Numbered from the stretch's first letter, positions 25,342 through 35,454 are shown. The stretch: 64,000 bases of DNA from Armatimonadota bacterium (GCA_018268395.1 JAFDWQ010000003.1:407238-471237); one strand, 5' to 3'. The notes: generated from the letters alone by a model not told the origin. Numbers and translations: made by a program.

Positions 25342-26979
25342 CTAATGGGGCGTACAGGTCGCCCGTTCGATCAACGTCGCCAAAGCGGCGGCCAAGACGG
25401 GGCCGGTGTACGAGGTTTCGATCCGGATTTCGATCCTTTGGTCAGAGGCCCGGACGTGATCGGCCGAGGCGAACGTCGAGGTATGGAGGCTCATCGTCCC
25501 GTTGAGAGAGAACGAGTCTACTGTGTCGTAATCGCCGCTCGTCCAGTTCTTGACCTTCACGACGGTCGGGACGTTGAGGTTCTGGCTCATCCTCGCCTCG
25601 ATGTCCAGGACGAAGGAAGCCGCACCGGTCTTATTGGTCTTAAACCCGACGACCGTCGTCGTCTTTTTGGTCGGCGATTGGACGGGCGAGAACGGCACGA
25701 TCCGTAAGGTCTTGCCGTCAGCGGCGACGAGCGATCGGACTTGTCCGTCCGTGATGAGGCCGTCGGCGCGCGAGACGTCCGTCAGCCAGGCCGAGTCGGC
25801 CCGGTACAGCTTCAAGACCCGGTTCGATCCGACGTCGCAAAGGTACAGCTCGCCTGTCTCGTCTACGTCGATCGACGACGGATTGCCGATCGAAGCCCCG
25901 AGTTCGGACGTGTGTTCTTTCACGTCGCCCAAGGTCGCCTCTCCGGCTCCGTCCAGAACGAGCCCGGCAGACCACAATCGCCCGGTGCCGTAATCGGCGA
26001 AGAAGTACCTGCCGAAGAACTCCGGGCCGAGTTCCAGACCTCGGTAGACGTATCCGCCCGTGATCGCGATTCCAAGTCCGTGGCCGTATGCGTGGACGGG
26101 CGTCGTATGCGGCTGGTAGGCCAAGTTGCGGCTGCCGTCGTAGATCGCAAAGCCTTCGAACCGGCTCCACCCGTAGTTCCGACCCCCCTTTCCGGCGGGT
26201 TCGTAGTTGAACTCCTCCCAGGCGCCCTGTCCGACGTCCGGTAGCAGCATCGCGCCGGTGCCCAGCCACTTGGGATCGTCGAACGAAAACTTCCAAGGGT
26301 TGCGAAGACCGAACGCCCAGATCTCCCCTCGGGCCGTGATCGGATCGCTGTCCAGGAAGGGGTTGTCAGGAGGAACGTGGTAGTTCGCCTCCGGGTCGCC
26401 AGGAAAGTCGTCGGACCGAGGATCGATCCGGAGCATCTTGCCCAGCAACTCGTTGGGGTTCTGGGCGCGGTTGGCGGGGTCTCCGCCACTGCCGCCGTCT
26501 CCGGTCGGAAGGTACAGCATACGATCGGGGCCGAACATGACCGTACCGGAGTTGTGGTTCGAGAACGGCCGTTGCGTCCGCAGGATCTTGGCCTCGGACG
26601 TCGGATCGCCCTTAAGCGGATCGATCGGGTCGCGGCTGAATCGGGACAGTTGCATGTAGACGCCCGGACGCGTGTAGTTGACGTAGAAGTAACCGTTCGT
26701 CGCATAGTCGGGGTCGAAGCAGAGGCCTAGAAGTCCCCGCTCGCTGCCGTTCAACACGCTGAGGGTCAAGAAGGGGGTCGTCAAGACGTTCCCGTCTACG
26801 GCCACAAGGATCGCTCCGGTTTGTTGGACGATGAACTGGACGTGCGGGTCGGTTGGATGCTGGACGACCGCGACGGGTTGGACAAGAGAACCGACCGACC
26901 AGGTCGAGACGCGGAGCTGGGCGCCTGCCAATGAGGGCAAGGCGGAGGCGACGAAGGCGAGAGCAAGAGTCCGGGACAT
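25342..26979 (-). CDS. PQQ-dependent sugar dehydrogenase-like protein, tandem paralogue
   Basis: I start at ATG 26979, which has ggaagga upstream and begins a clean signal peptide (MSRTLALAFVASALPSLAGA); the open frame 34 codons longer is less likely. The 545-aa protein shares every propeller block with its neighbour (GSERGLLGLCFDP, FYVNYTRPG, NHNSGTVMFGPDRMLYLPTGDGG, GDPEANYHVPPDNPF, IWAFGLRNPWKF, GQGAWEEFNYEP) and an extra C-terminal beta domain of similar size. The two genes look like an ancient tandem duplication with diverged C-termini, perhaps with different substrates. Confidence 0.85.
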   Translation of the reverse strand: MSRTLALAFVASALPSLAGAQLRVSTWSVGSLVQPVAVVQHPTDPHVQFIVQQTGAILVAVDGNVLTTPFLTLSVLNGSERGLLGLCFDPDYATNGYFYVNYTRPGVYMQLSRFSRDPIDPLKGDPTSEAKILRTQRPFSNHNSGTVMFGPDRMLYLPTGDGGSGGDPANRAQNPNELLGKMLRIDPRSDDFPGDPEANYHVPPDNPFLDSDPITARGEIWAFGLRNPWKFSFDDPKWLGTGAMLLPDVGQGAWEEFNYEPAGKGGRNYGWSRFEGFAIYDGSRNLAYQPHTTPVHAYGHGLGIAITGGYVYRGLELGPEFFGRYFFADYGTGRLWSAGLVLDGAGEATLGDVKEHTSELGASIGNPSSIDVDETGELYLCDVGSNRVLKLYRADSAWLTDVSRADGLITDGQVRSLVAADGKTLRIVPFSPVQSPTKKTTTVVGFKTNKTGAASFVLDIEARMSQNLNVPTVVKVKNWTSGDYDTVDSFSLNGTMSLHTSTFASADHVRASDQRIEIRIETSYTGPVLAAALATLIERATCTPH

Positions 26980-27092
26980 ACGTTCCTTCCAGGCAACTAA
27001 GAGTGGGCTCAAGGGAGCCTGTCCCATTCTACGACGCCGGACACTGCCGGTCGCGACAGGCACACGCAGGCTGACGGACAATCCCGGCAGGA

Positions 27093-28724
27093 TTACGGTT
27101 CTTGAAGGAAGGGATACCGGTAGTCGGTGGGCGGAACGAAGGTTTCCTTAACGGTCCTCGCGCTCAGCCACCGCATCAGGTTCAAGCTGGACCCGGCCTT
27201 GTCGTTCGTCCCGCTCGACCGGGCTCCCCCGAACGGTTGCTGGCCCACGACCGCTCCTGTCGGCTTGTCGTTGATGTAGAAGTTGCCCGCGGCATCGCGT
27301 AGTCTGTCGAGCGCCGTTTCGACCGCCGATCGGTCCTGGGCGATTACGGCTCCGGTCAGCGCATAGGGCGAGGTGGAATCGACCAGGTCCAAGGCATCGT
27401 CGAACTTCTCGGCATCGTACACGTGAACGGTCAAGACCGGGCCGAAGATCTCTTCGCACATCGTCGTGCTCTTCGGGTTTCGGGACTTGAGGACGGTCGG
27501 CTGTACGAAGAAGCCCTCGGTCTTGTCGCCTCCGCCCCCCACGAGCACGTCGACATCGGGGTCAGCCTTGGCCCCGTCGACGTACCGCATGATGTTGTCG
27601 AAGCTCTTTTCGTCGATGACCGCATTGATGAAGTTGGAGAAATCCTCGACGGTCCCCATCTTGAAAGACTTCACGCCTTCGACGAGTCTCTCCAGCACCT
27701 CGTCCGCGATATTGGACGGGAGGTAGGCCCGGGAAGCGGCCGAGCACTTTTGCCCTTGGTATTCAAAGGCCCCGCGCAAAAGGGCCGTGGCGACGACGGC
27801 GGGGTCGGCCGACCTGTGTGCGATCACGAAGTCCTTTCCTCCTGTTTCGCCGACGATCCGGGGGTACGTGCGATAGTTGGCGACGTTCGCGCCGATGGTC
27901 TTCCACATGTGGTTGAAGACACCGGTCGAACCCGTGAAATGCACTCCGGCGAACTCTCGGTGTCCGAAACACACGTCACCGACGGTCGGGCCGTCCGGAT
28001 ACACGAGGTTGACGACCCCGTCGGGAAGGCCGGCCTCATGCAAGATCCTCATGAACGCTTGTGCGGCATAGATCTGGGTGTTCGCGGGCTTCCAGACGAC
28101 GACGTTGCCGCAAAGTGCGGCACTGGTCGGAAGGTTCCCGCCGATCGCGGTGAAATTGAACGGCGTGATCGCGAGGACGAACCCTTCGAGCGGCCTGTAC
28201 TCCGTGCGGTTGTGGACGCCCGGCGAACTGATCGGCTGATTGCGGTAGATCTCGCTCAGAAACCGGACGTTGAACCGGAGGAAGTCGATGATCTCGCACG
28301 CGCTGTCGATCTCGGCCTGATAGACGTTCTTGCTCTGACCCAGCATCGTCGTGCCGTTCATGAACTGACGGTGCTTGGTCGCGATCAAGTCCGCCGCTTT
28401 CAGAAAGATGGAAGCCCGGTTCTCCCAACTCGTCCTCGACCAGTCGTGGCGGGCCTTAAGCGCCGCGTCGATCGCTTGGGAGACGTGCTCGGCCCGACCG
28501 GCGTGGAACCGGCCGAGGACGTGGGCGCGTTCGTGGGGAGGGCGAAGGTCTTTCGTGTCTCCGGACCGGACCTCATGCCCGCCGATGTACATCGGTACAT
28601 CGACCGCTTGGCTCTTGAGGTCTGCGAGCTTGGCCTTGATTTCAGCCCGCTCCTTCGTGCCGGGGCCGTACGTCAAGACGGGCTCGTTTTGGGGGATTGC
28701 GACGTTGAAATCTCCGCGGTCCAT
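27093..28724 (-). CDS. pruA: L-glutamate gamma-semialdehyde (P5C) dehydrogenase
   Basis: The 543-aa aldehyde dehydrogenase has the group 1 P5CDH length and sequence: catalytic C327 in YQGQKCSAASR, general base E293 in VGETGGKDF, PFNFTAIGG, NVVVWKPA and the C-terminal YINDKPTGAVVGQQPFGG block that is specific to P5C dehydrogenases. It makes glutamate from glutamate semialdehyde with NAD+, the second step of proline catabolism. No proline dehydrogenase gene lies alongside. A putative -10 box TACACT ends 10 nt before the start. Confidence 0.93.
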   Translation of the reverse strand: MDRGDFNVAIPQNEPVLTYGPGTKERAEIKAKLADLKSQAVDVPMYIGGHEVRSGDTKDLRPPHERAHVLGRFHAGRAEHVSQAIDAALKARHDWSRTSWENRASIFLKAADLIATKHRQFMNGTTMLGQSKNVYQAEIDSACEIIDFLRFNVRFLSEIYRNQPISSPGVHNRTEYRPLEGFVLAITPFNFTAIGGNLPTSAALCGNVVVWKPANTQIYAAQAFMRILHEAGLPDGVVNLVYPDGPTVGDVCFGHREFAGVHFTGSTGVFNHMWKTIGANVANYRTYPRIVGETGGKDFVIAHRSADPAVVATALLRGAFEYQGQKCSAASRAYLPSNIADEVLERLVEGVKSFKMGTVEDFSNFINAVIDEKSFDNIMRYVDGAKADPDVDVLVGGGGDKTEGFFVQPTVLKSRNPKSTTMCEEIFGPVLTVHVYDAEKFDDALDLVDSTSPYALTGAVIAQDRSAVETALDRLRDAAGNFYINDKPTGAVVGQQPFGGARSSGTNDKAGSSLNLMRWLSARTVKETFVPPTDYRYPFLQEP

Positions 28725-28848
28725 GATGGACGGGAGTGTACCGGCGAGGGTGCTCCGGCCCCGGGAGCCTGTTACACGAGGGGCTCGACCAGACCGCCTG
28801 GCCCCGAACCCTGACGAAAGTGTGGGTGTGACGTCCCCTTTTGCCCGC

Positions 28849-28854
28849 TACGAT
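28849..28854 (+). promoter_or_regulatory. Putative -10 box (TACGAT) six bases before ATG
   Basis: TACGAT is followed by gcgccc and ATG 28861, with no Shine-Dalgarno sequence. The transcript would start at or next to the start codon. Confidence 0.45.
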
Positions 28855-28860
28855 GCGCCC

Positions 28861-30120
28861 ATGCGCACGAACACACTGATCGTCGTCTCTCTGGGGGTCT
28901 TGACTTTGGCGGGCGTGGCGGTCGCACAAGATCAAGGAGTCCAGGCGATCGTCGGCGACGTCTTCCTGCAGAGTACGACTCCAGGCACGTCTCAAGTCGG
29001 CCATGCGACGATCACGGGGACGCTCCGAGCCGGGCAGGTCTTCGTCCAACAAGGTTCGCAGACGACGATCCCGGTCGTCGGCAACAACATTGCGGCGAGC
29101 GGGTCGACCTTTGGCGGATCGTTCAGCTCGGCTAGCCCCAACGGTACGGCGTTAAGAGCGACGGCGACAGCGATGACGGGTCCAGCCACGGGGATCGTCG
29201 GCGAGTCAAGGAGCGACAACGGTACGGGGATCCACGCTAAGGCGACGAACGGTATCGGACTCTTGTCCTCCGTGACCCAAGGGGTGGCCGTTTCCGCGAC
29301 GTCGCAAGGTGGGAACGCCGTCGTCGGGATTTCGACCTCAGCGATCGGCGTTCTCGGGCTCAACGGCTCGACGACCATCGCTTCGGTCATCGGTGCCAAC
29401 AGTGCGACGACCGGAGACGCTCCCGGCGGTTCTTTTACGACCGGCTCCACGGGCGGTTTCGCCCTGCAGGGACTGGCCACGAAGACGACAGGCTTCAGCA
29501 AAGGCGTGGTGGGCGAGAGCCGGAGCACGATCAACGGAGAAGGCGTTCTCGGAATCGTGCCGAATTCGGGAGCGGGGTTCGGAGTCCACGGGAAGTGCCT
29601 CAGTCCCAACGGGTTCGGCGTGTTCTGTGAAGGGAACCAGGCCGCGACCGGTACGAAGTCGTTCATCATCGACCACCCGCTCGACCCCGAGAACCGTTAC
29701 TTGAAGCACTATTGCGCCGAAGGCCCCGAACCTCGGAACGTCTACACGGGCCATGTCCGGACGGACGGGCAAGGCTACGCTTGGGTCAAGCTCCCGGACT
29801 ACTACGAAAGCGTCAATACCGATCCGGAATACCAGTTGACGGTGGTCGATTCGAGCGAAGACTTCGTGCTCGTCAAGGTCGTGCAGCGGGTCGTGGCCGG
29901 CAGGTTCAGGATTCGGACGAGCAAGCCGGGGGTCGATGTCTCTTGGCGGATCGAGGCGGTCCGGAACGACAAGTGGGTCAGGCAGACGGGTCATTCCGCC
30001 GAGCCGTTGAAGCCGGACGTGTACCGGGGGACATATCTGAACCCTGAACTCTATGGCCAACCGGCATCGCGGGCACAGTCGCGCGCGGGACTACGGGCCA
30101 ACGGTGGGGGGCGTCCTTAG
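28861..30120 (+). CDS. Secreted repeat protein with tail-fibre-like C-terminal domain
   Basis: The 419-aa protein from ATG 28861 has a signal peptide (ending VAVAQD). Residues about 40-260 are a Gly/Thr/Ser/Ala-rich beta-helix-like region with repeating GxxGES-R, TTGDAPGGSFTTGS and GVLG units. The C-terminal 150 residues resemble a trimeric tail-spike or collagen-tail domain: GTKSFIIDHPLDPENRYLKH, GHVRTDGQGYAWVKLPDYYE, FRIRTSKPGVDVSWRIEA. Such proteins occur as surface-exposed adhesins or fibres in planctomycete-type bacteria. Function is inferred only. It stands alone between divergent genes. Confidence 0.7.
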   Translation: MRTNTLIVVSLGVLTLAGVAVAQDQGVQAIVGDVFLQSTTPGTSQVGHATITGTLRAGQVFVQQGSQTTIPVVGNNIAASGSTFGGSFSSASPNGTALRATATAMTGPATGIVGESRSDNGTGIHAKATNGIGLLSSVTQGVAVSATSQGGNAVVGISTSAIGVLGLNGSTTIASVIGANSATTGDAPGGSFTTGSTGGFALQGLATKTTGFSKGVVGESRSTINGEGVLGIVPNSGAGFGVHGKCLSPNGFGVFCEGNQAATGTKSFIIDHPLDPENRYLKHYCAEGPEPRNVYTGHVRTDGQGYAWVKLPDYYESVNTDPEYQLTVVDSSEDFVLVKVVQRVVAGRFRIRTSKPGVDVSWRIEAVRNDKWVRQTGHSAEPLKPDVYRGTYLNPELYGQPASRAQSRAGLRANGGGRP

Positions 30121-30135
30121 TCGGGCGTCTCGAAC

Positions 30136-32562
30136 TTAACCGACTTCCCACTCGAGGACGCCGGACGAAAATCCCTGTTTCAAATGGGCGACGATCCGGA
30201 TCTCGCGGCCGCCGACCGGACGGAACTTGACCTCCGACCAGCCGTCTTTCACGACCGGGTAGGCGCCTTCCGCCGCGACGTCCGTCCAAGTCCCGTCCGT
30301 TTTGACCTGCACTTTCCACGACGCAGGCACCCGGCAGCCGCCCCGGTCCCCGTCGTCGAACCAATAGACGCGGCACGTCTGGAACGTGCGGTCGGCCGGG
30401 AACGTGTACTGGAGCCACTCTTCCGTCCCTTTGTGGTCCCACCACGTGAAGCGGGGCATGTCCTCGTCGTCGGAGGAGCCGGGAAGCAAACCGTCGCTCG
30501 GCGCGGCCTCGCTGTCCCACCAGTTGCGGTGGGAGTAGGTCGTCGGGATCGGCTTTCGGGCCTCCCGCGGCTTGACCCATTTGTGGCCCTTCGGGCCGGA
30601 CGTGACGGTCGGGAAGACGGTGACCCGGAGTCGGGCCGCACCCATCGGCACCAAAGTCACTTGCTCGTCGCGCTCCTTCGAAAGGGCGGGCGACTCTTGA
30701 AGCGTCGACGTCAATCCGTACATGTCGAAGCTCCACTCGGGAATCCGTCGGGCCGTGGTCGTCAGCGCGACGGGGACGTTCTGGAGGTCGAACGCCTGCA
30801 CGCCCGGCTTCAGAGCCTTCTTGACGACCTTGAAGCTTGGTTTCGTAGACGTCAGACCGTAGTTCCAAGGCGACTTCGGAAGGATCTCGTAGGCGTCCCA
30901 TCCGTTCGTGCGGGGAACCTTGCTGTACTCCTCTTCGATCCGGAGCGAGTACGCCAACGGCCCGCGGCTGACACTAAGCGTGCCAGGCCGCGCCGGCCAA
31001 GTCTGAGTTTCGACGGACATGGGCAGCGTGAGTTCGACGCTGTCACCCGTCCGCCACGTGCGGTCGATGCGGACGAACTGTCCGCCCTTCGGCGCGAGCG
31101 CGAGCTTCTTTCCGTTGACGCTGACCTTCGCCCCGTCGCACCACGCTGGGATCCGCAATGACAGCGGGAACGCCACCGGCTTCGGTGCGTCGACTTTGAA
31201 CCGGACCGTCTCGTCGAACGGATAGTCGGTCGTTTCGACGATCGTGACCGTCGTGCCGTCGCCCACCCTGGCTTTGACCGTACTCGGTGCGAGGATCGAT
31301 GCAAGCAGTCCGTCGCCTGCAGTCGCCGTCCATAAGTGCTCGGTGAAGTACGGCCATCCCATGCCGACGTTGTGCTGGCAACACCGGTGGTCGTTGGGGT
31401 CCATGAGGAACATCGGGCCACCGTTTTCGACCCCCGGACTCTTGGAGCCACTGTCCGAAACCGCCATGTTCGGCGATTGGAGATAGCGAAGGGCCTTGAG
31501 GTCCGGCGTCATCGTGACGGGCATCCAATTGAAGGCGACGTCCTCGGCCTTGTCGCACCACGACGGGTCTCCGCTGTACAGGAACAGCAGCTCGTGAGAG
31601 AACATCATTTCGACGACGGCACAGCTTTCCGCCGCCTGCCGAGGATCGGTCTTTCCGTCACGGGCGTTCTCGTCGGCGCCGTACATCCCGCCAGGTGCTT
31701 GGCCGAACTCGTCGCGGAACGCCTTGAGGTCGCGTTCCGTCGCCTTCCAGTCCGTGGGCGACTTCGAGAACACGGACCATGTCGCGGGCTCTCGGAAGCC
31801 TTGGGCGAAGTTGACGCCGTGGCGGTTGGCGACGCCGCCGACCCAGTCGGAACTCGCCTTGTGGAACCGCGCGGCAAGACCCAGGATCTTGGTCTCTCCG
31901 GTGCGGTCGTAGAGCCAGACCAGGCTCGCGAGTTGGTCGCCGACGCGGTGGTAGTGCCAGTAATGCCGCGGATCGATCAGTTCCTTCTCACTGAGCGAGG
32001 CCAGATAGTCCGTGTATTTCAGAAGGAACGGTACGACCCGCTTGTCGCCGGTCGCTTCGCAGTACGTCTGCAACACCGACTGCATGAGCATGTTCGGCCA
32101 GAGGTCGGGCGTCCCAAGCTTGGTCTTCCTGTTCGTTTCCGGGCCGAACCATCCGTCCGGTTTTTGGCTCTTCAGCGTCGCTTCGATCCACGGCTGGATC
32201 TCGGCGATGAGCTTCTTGTCGTCGCTCACGTAGGCGAGCGATACCTGGCCCTTGAGCCAATACGGAAGTTCCTCCCATCCCGCCCGTTCGCCCGAGCCTG
32301 TCCCCATCCATGCGTTGTTCTTCGGATCGAGGAACCTGCTGATCTCAGGTAACCGTCCCGAAAACCCTTCTCGCTGAAGGTCGAGCTGGACCTTGAGCCA
32401 ACCTCCCGCGCGGACGGCGCCTGTCGGCAGCTTCATGACGGGCGACTCGGAGAGGGGCGCACGGCGGCCATCGTAGTGGCGGCTCGAAGGCGTCGAAGGT
32501 AACCGGTCGAGGACGGAGTTGCTGTCGGACATGGCGAATGCGGCGACGAACGCAAGGGTCAC
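30136..32562 (-). CDS. Glycoside hydrolase family 127 (DUF1680) enzyme, beta-L-arabinofuranosidase-like
   Basis: GTG 32562 gives 808 aa beginning MTLAFVAAFA, a short signal-like start; the longer frame back to 32700 is arginine-rich and noncoding in style. The (alpha/alpha)6 barrel matches GH127: a long helical first half, E312 and C314 in AAESCAVVEMM, and C394-C395 in HRCCQHN, the cysteine/glutamate set used as zinc-bound nucleophile site in this family. Beta-sandwich domains make up the C-terminal half. It likely releases L-arabinofuranose from plant or polymer glycans. Substrate is inferred from family only. Confidence 0.85.
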   Translation of the reverse strand: MTLAFVAAFAMSDSNSVLDRLPSTPSSRHYDGRRAPLSESPVMKLPTGAVRAGGWLKVQLDLQREGFSGRLPEISRFLDPKNNAWMGTGSGERAGWEELPYWLKGQVSLAYVSDDKKLIAEIQPWIEATLKSQKPDGWFGPETNRKTKLGTPDLWPNMLMQSVLQTYCEATGDKRVVPFLLKYTDYLASLSEKELIDPRHYWHYHRVGDQLASLVWLYDRTGETKILGLAARFHKASSDWVGGVANRHGVNFAQGFREPATWSVFSKSPTDWKATERDLKAFRDEFGQAPGGMYGADENARDGKTDPRQAAESCAVVEMMFSHELLFLYSGDPSWCDKAEDVAFNWMPVTMTPDLKALRYLQSPNMAVSDSGSKSPGVENGGPMFLMDPNDHRCCQHNVGMGWPYFTEHLWTATAGDGLLASILAPSTVKARVGDGTTVTIVETTDYPFDETVRFKVDAPKPVAFPLSLRIPAWCDGAKVSVNGKKLALAPKGGQFVRIDRTWRTGDSVELTLPMSVETQTWPARPGTLSVSRGPLAYSLRIEEEYSKVPRTNGWDAYEILPKSPWNYGLTSTKPSFKVVKKALKPGVQAFDLQNVPVALTTTARRIPEWSFDMYGLTSTLQESPALSKERDEQVTLVPMGAARLRVTVFPTVTSGPKGHKWVKPREARKPIPTTYSHRNWWDSEAAPSDGLLPGSSDDEDMPRFTWWDHKGTEEWLQYTFPADRTFQTCRVYWFDDGDRGGCRVPASWKVQVKTDGTWTDVAAEGAYPVVKDGWSEVKFRPVGGREIRIVAHLKQGFSSGVLEWEVG

Positions 32563-32606
32563 GCTTTCATTATGGGGACAGCCCGGTCGCGACCGAGGTC
32601 CGAGTG

Positions 32607-32945
32607 TCAGCGCTTCGACGCGATCAGTCGGTAAGCGTCCGACACGAGGGTTTCGACCGTGTCCCAATCCGGGTCCGCGCCAAAGTCGATACCGATCCAA
32701 CCCCTATGGCCGACGTACGGCGGACGGAAGTAACGCTCGGGTTCTGATTCGGTCAGAGCTTGCTGGACGCCAGGCGGCGCGGCGCACCAGAGGGCGACCC
32801 GATCGTCGTGGTGGTGGTCGGCCCACATTGCGATCTGCCGCTTATCGCGATAGAACCAGGCGGGTTCGCCATGGCTCGGACGTTCGACGACGTCGGCCAT
32901 AGCGGCGAACGCATGACGGACGCGGCTCAGTGGATCCCTGGTCAT
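32607..32945 (-). CDS. MmcQ/YjbR family protein
   Basis: The 112-aa protein has the YjbR CyaY-like fold pattern: PSHGEPAWFYRDKRQIAMWADHHHDDRVALWC, a middle FRPPYVGHRGWIGIDF block and a C-terminal helix (VETLVSDAYRLIA). Family members are small DNA-binding-like proteins of unclear role. It is oriented like the upstream glycosidase but 45 bp away. Confidence 0.85.
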   Translation of the reverse strand: MTRDPLSRVRHAFAAMADVVERPSHGEPAWFYRDKRQIAMWADHHHDDRVALWCAAPPGVQQALTESEPERYFRPPYVGHRGWIGIDFGADPDWDTVETLVSDAYRLIASKR

Positions 32946-32989
32946 CGCTTACCATTCTGTCTTGCATCGTCCACGGGTAGCCTCCAGTC

Positions 32990-35440
32990 TTGCGATCTCA
33001 CCTCCTCGACTTCGTCGCTCTCGCTCTCGTCGGATCGTTCTCCGTCCCGGCCCAAGCGGGTCTGGCACCGGAAAACGTGGCCGTCGTCGTCAACGGCGAC
33101 AGTTGGGCGTCGCTTTCAGTCGCCAACGAATACGCGAAACTCCGAGGCGTCCCTTGGAGCAACTTCGTCGTCCTGAACGGCCTTTCGAACGCGGAGGTGA
33201 CCGACGTCCAGAAGTTTCGGGACGAAGTCTTGGCACCGACGTTCGCCACGCTGAAATCGAGAGGGCTTTGGGGTCAGATCGATTGCGTGGCCTACAGCGT
33301 CGACCTGCCCTATGCCGCCGTCGTGAGCGCGGACATGTCGGGCCGGACGATTCCCCAAGTCATCACCCCGGTCGCATCGGCGAACGGTCTGACCTATCTT
33401 CACGAGTGGGTGGTCAAAAAGGATCCGGACTATTTGCGGCTGGACATCAACCGATACGCCCGACGGCTGCTCCCGCTTCCGACCGGGACTCCGCTGAGCT
33501 CTGAAGAGCAGGCCGAATACGGCCGAGCGATGGGGTTGTACGACAAGAAGGAGTACATGCCTGCGGCCGTCGCCCTCAGTAAGTTGCTCCGGATCCCCCG
33601 CACGGATCCGAACATCGGTTACAACCTGTCGTGCTGCTTTTCGTTGGCGGGCCGTCTTGACGAAGCCGTCGGGGCCCTGCAAAAAGCCGTCGCGGCCGGT
33701 TACCGGAACGCAGGCCAAGCGACTTCTGACCCGGACCTGAAGCCCTTGGCCGGACGTTCGGACTTCCAAGCCCTCGTCGCGCAGATGCGCTCGGCCAAGG
33801 TCGAAATGCAGCCGGGAACGGGCTTCCGATCGAGGTCCGGCTGGTCTGAGGCCGGAGTCTCGGGCGAATCCGGCCCGCACTACATGCTGTCGACGTTCCT
33901 AGGGGTGACGTGCGGTCGTGGGAACTCGGTCATGGAGGTCTTGGAATGCCTCCGCCGCTCCCTGAAAGCGGACGGGACGGCGCCGAAAGGCACGGTCTAC
34001 TATTTGAAGAACGGCGACGTCCGGTCGACCACGAGAGAGTGGGGCTTCGCCCCGGCTGTCGCCGCATTGAAGTCCGTCGGCGTCGCGGGCGCGGTCGAGG
34101 ACGGCGTCCTTCCTAGGGGCCACGCCGACGTTGCAGGAGCGATGATCGGCATCGCCGACTTCGACTGGGCGTCGAGCCAGAGCAAAATGGTCCCGGGAGC
34201 GATCGCTGAGCACTTGACAAGCCTGGGCGGCATCATTTCGGAACGCGGAGGCCAGACGCCGTGTACCGACTTCATCCGAGCAGGCGCCTCCGGTTCGTCG
34301 GGCACGGTCACCGAACCTTACGCGCTCCAAGAGAAGTTTCCGACCCCGTTCCTCCACCTGGAATACGCGAAGGGGTTCACGTTGGCGGAGTCGTTCTACC
34401 TTTCGCTGACCGGTCCGTACCAGCTTCTCGTGGTCGGCGACCCTATGTGCAAGCCATGGTGCCCGAACGTCGAGATGCCGCTCACAGGTCTGACGAACGG
34501 ACAGTCGATCGACGCAAAGCTCGATTTCAAGGCCGGGCCACCGAGCGATCCGGGGTTTTCCGTCGCTGCCTATGAGCTCTACGTGGACGGTCGGTTGAAA
34601 TCGACCGTGTCGGACGGTGCGTCCTTCCCGCTCGATCCTTCTTCACTGTCCGGCGGAGTCCATGACGTGACGGTGGTCGCGGTCGGCAAAGCCCCGTCCG
34701 AGCCCCGGATCCGGGTTTCGAAGACGGTCCACGTTCCGGGTGACGGTCAGTCGGCGGTCCTGACCGTCGACGCGGCGAAAGTCGCCTTCGGAAGCCCCGT
34801 CCACGCGGTCGCGGCCTGTCCCGGGGCGAAGTCCGTCGAGATCCGGCACCTTGGCCGGACCATGGCCAAGTCCCAAGGGGAACGGTGTGCCGCGGATCTT
34901 GCGACGACCCAGACCGGCTTCGGAACGGTGGTCCTCGTCCCGGTCGCAATCGTGGCGGGGCCTGACGGCGAAGACCGTGAAGTCCAAGGCTTGCCCGTCA
35001 CCGTCCAAGTGGACCCTGCGCCGGAGATCGCGGCCCAAGGGTCGTCAAGCGGAATGCCGTCGACGCGCGGGCTCAAACTTGCCATCGCGGGCGGGGGGGC
35101 GCACGTCGTGGCCGACACGATCGACGGAAACTGGTTGGCGAACCTGGCCACGGGACCGGACCAGCAGTTCGTATTGGACGGGCTGTTCCAGGCACCCCGG
35201 GCCGATCTGTACCAGGTTCAGATCCGGACCAATACCAAGGCGACCGTGCAGATCAGCGGGCTCAAAGTGTTGACGGCCGGAACCGACAAGCAACAGTTCG
35301 CGCCGGCTTGGCTCGGTGCCGGAATCCATCGTCTGCGCGTATCGGGTACCGCACCGAAAGGGGCCGTCCTGGACCTGCGGATCGGTGCGCAAGGATGTCC
35401 CCGCGTTTCCGGCGGGCTGTTCGCGGTTTCGGGATCGTGA
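32990..35440 (+). CDS. TIGR03790-like secreted protein with TPR insertion
   Basis: The 816-aa protein probably begins at TTG 32990 (signal peptide ending PAQA), but no strong ribosome-binding site is present. The N-terminal part (NVAVVVNGDSWASLSVANEYAKLRGVP) is the hallmark of the TIGR03790 family. About 170-260 contains one or two TPR units (PNIGYNLSCCFSLAGRLDEAVGALQKAV). YLLVVGDP-type text (PYQLLVVGDPMCKPW) closes the core, and the last roughly 320 residues are beta-sandwich domains. Biochemical role is unknown. It precedes the DUF1080 gene. Confidence 0.75.
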   Translation: MRSHLLDFVALALVGSFSVPAQAGLAPENVAVVVNGDSWASLSVANEYAKLRGVPWSNFVVLNGLSNAEVTDVQKFRDEVLAPTFATLKSRGLWGQIDCVAYSVDLPYAAVVSADMSGRTIPQVITPVASANGLTYLHEWVVKKDPDYLRLDINRYARRLLPLPTGTPLSSEEQAEYGRAMGLYDKKEYMPAAVALSKLLRIPRTDPNIGYNLSCCFSLAGRLDEAVGALQKAVAAGYRNAGQATSDPDLKPLAGRSDFQALVAQMRSAKVEMQPGTGFRSRSGWSEAGVSGESGPHYMLSTFLGVTCGRGNSVMEVLECLRRSLKADGTAPKGTVYYLKNGDVRSTTREWGFAPAVAALKSVGVAGAVEDGVLPRGHADVAGAMIGIADFDWASSQSKMVPGAIAEHLTSLGGIISERGGQTPCTDFIRAGASGSSGTVTEPYALQEKFPTPFLHLEYAKGFTLAESFYLSLTGPYQLLVVGDPMCKPWCPNVEMPLTGLTNGQSIDAKLDFKAGPPSDPGFSVAAYELYVDGRLKSTVSDGASFPLDPSSLSGGVHDVTVVAVGKAPSEPRIRVSKTVHVPGDGQSAVLTVDAAKVAFGSPVHAVAACPGAKSVEIRHLGRTMAKSQGERCAADLATTQTGFGTVVLVPVAIVAGPDGEDREVQGLPVTVQVDPAPEIAAQGSSSGMPSTRGLKLAIAGGGAHVVADTIDGNWLANLATGPDQQFVLDGLFQAPRADLYQVQIRTNTKATVQISGLKVLTAGTDKQQFAPAWLGAGIHRLRVSGTAPKGAVLDLRIGAQGCPRVSGGLFAVSGS

Positions 35441-35454
35441 CGGCTCTGTCGCAG

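Noticed and set aside
27423-28814. 463-codon open frame antisense to pruA
   Set aside because: No motif; the minus-strand gene is clearly P5C dehydrogenase.
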